A stretch of 64,000 nucleotides of DNA from Armatimonadota bacterium (lineage in GTDB: Bacteria > Armatimonadota > Fervidibacteria > Fervidibacterales > Thermosaccharophagaceae), in NCBI GenBank assembly GCA_025062195.1, contig JANXAS010000002.1, forward strand, positions 53,866-117,865, read 5' to 3'. This document shows, piece after piece, positions 63,984 to 64,000 of this stretch. The translations under genes and the position numbers were made by a program. Each line of letters starts with the position of its first letter. Position 1 is the stretch's first letter. The notes below the pieces were generated by a model. The model did not search any database and was not told the DNA's origin. It was given only the letters and a program-made list of their open reading frames with translations.

Positions 63984-64000
63984 CGTCATGTTTTTTCGGT

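Overview
The window is 64 kb of bacterial chromosome with roughly balanced base composition, short intergenic gaps and strong Shine-Dalgarno sites (GGAGGTG or GGGGTGAG types). No rRNA, tRNA or CRISPR array was seen. Several features (Tat-type secreted sugar isomerase/epimerase-like proteins, a uroporphyrinogen-decarboxylase-like protein, DUF72, DUF1854, prepilin genes, beta-mannosidase, an ElbD-like lipid enzyme) resemble uncultivated, often thermophilic lineages such as Fervidibacteria/Armatimonadota. That placement is inference only; no phylogenetic marker was tested.

Layout. 1-0.47 kb: 5' part of RNase PH on the minus strand. 0.7-6.7 kb: a co-directional run of Trm112-like protein, glycosyltransferase, O-antigen-ligase/TPR protein, AroQ, Xaa-Pro peptidase and a Tat-exported isomerase-like protein. 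6.7-12.7 kb: pentahaem cytochrome, PHP phosphoesterase (minus), LemA with a DUF2207 membrane protein, and a URO-D-like protein. 12.7-19.5 kb: a soluble NAD-linked formate dehydrogenase cluster with the order NuoF-like 1, NuoE-like, NuoF-like 2, molybdopterin FdhA. 19.6-22.9 kb: secreted protein, DUF72, translin-like protein, MBL hydrolase. 23.5-30.2 kb (mostly minus): VWA protein, PurQ, PurS, a small alpha-helical protein (plus), DUF1854 and an ABC exporter. 30.8-34.6 kb: NicO-like membrane protein, Xer recombinase, a coiled-coil protein built on 120-bp DNA repeats, and a decayed transposase. 34.6-39.0 kb: a 1469-residue reductase/ligase/ACP/acyltransferase fusion. 39.4-49.6 kb: nitroreductase, MFS transporter, GyrB, a sigma factor fused to a degenerate GGDEF domain, an isomerase-like protein, DUF2993, GcvH with a lipoate/octanoate transferase, and a response regulator. 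49.8-53.6 kb: beta-mannosidase and an MFS transporter. 54.4-56.6 kb: a phosphatase-superfamily-like membrane protein. 57.0-63.7 kb: four prepilin-type genes carrying calcium-binding-like repeats, then a TlpA-like thioredoxin.

The most unusual items are: (1) the formate dehydrogenase locus with two NuoF paralogs whose last 270 bp are nearly identical (3 differences) while the rest has diverged, suggesting gene conversion; (2) the ElbD-like four-activity lipid enzyme; (3) the sigma-factor/degenerate-GGDEF fusion; (4) a bacterial translin-like protein; (5) a non-coding element at about 22989-23270 and again, inverted, at about 34361-34560; (6) pseudopilin-like proteins carrying D-x-D-x-D-G repeats. 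Non-coding stretches also hold tandem hairpins, a 29-bp tandem hairpin repeat and a two-block conserved element.
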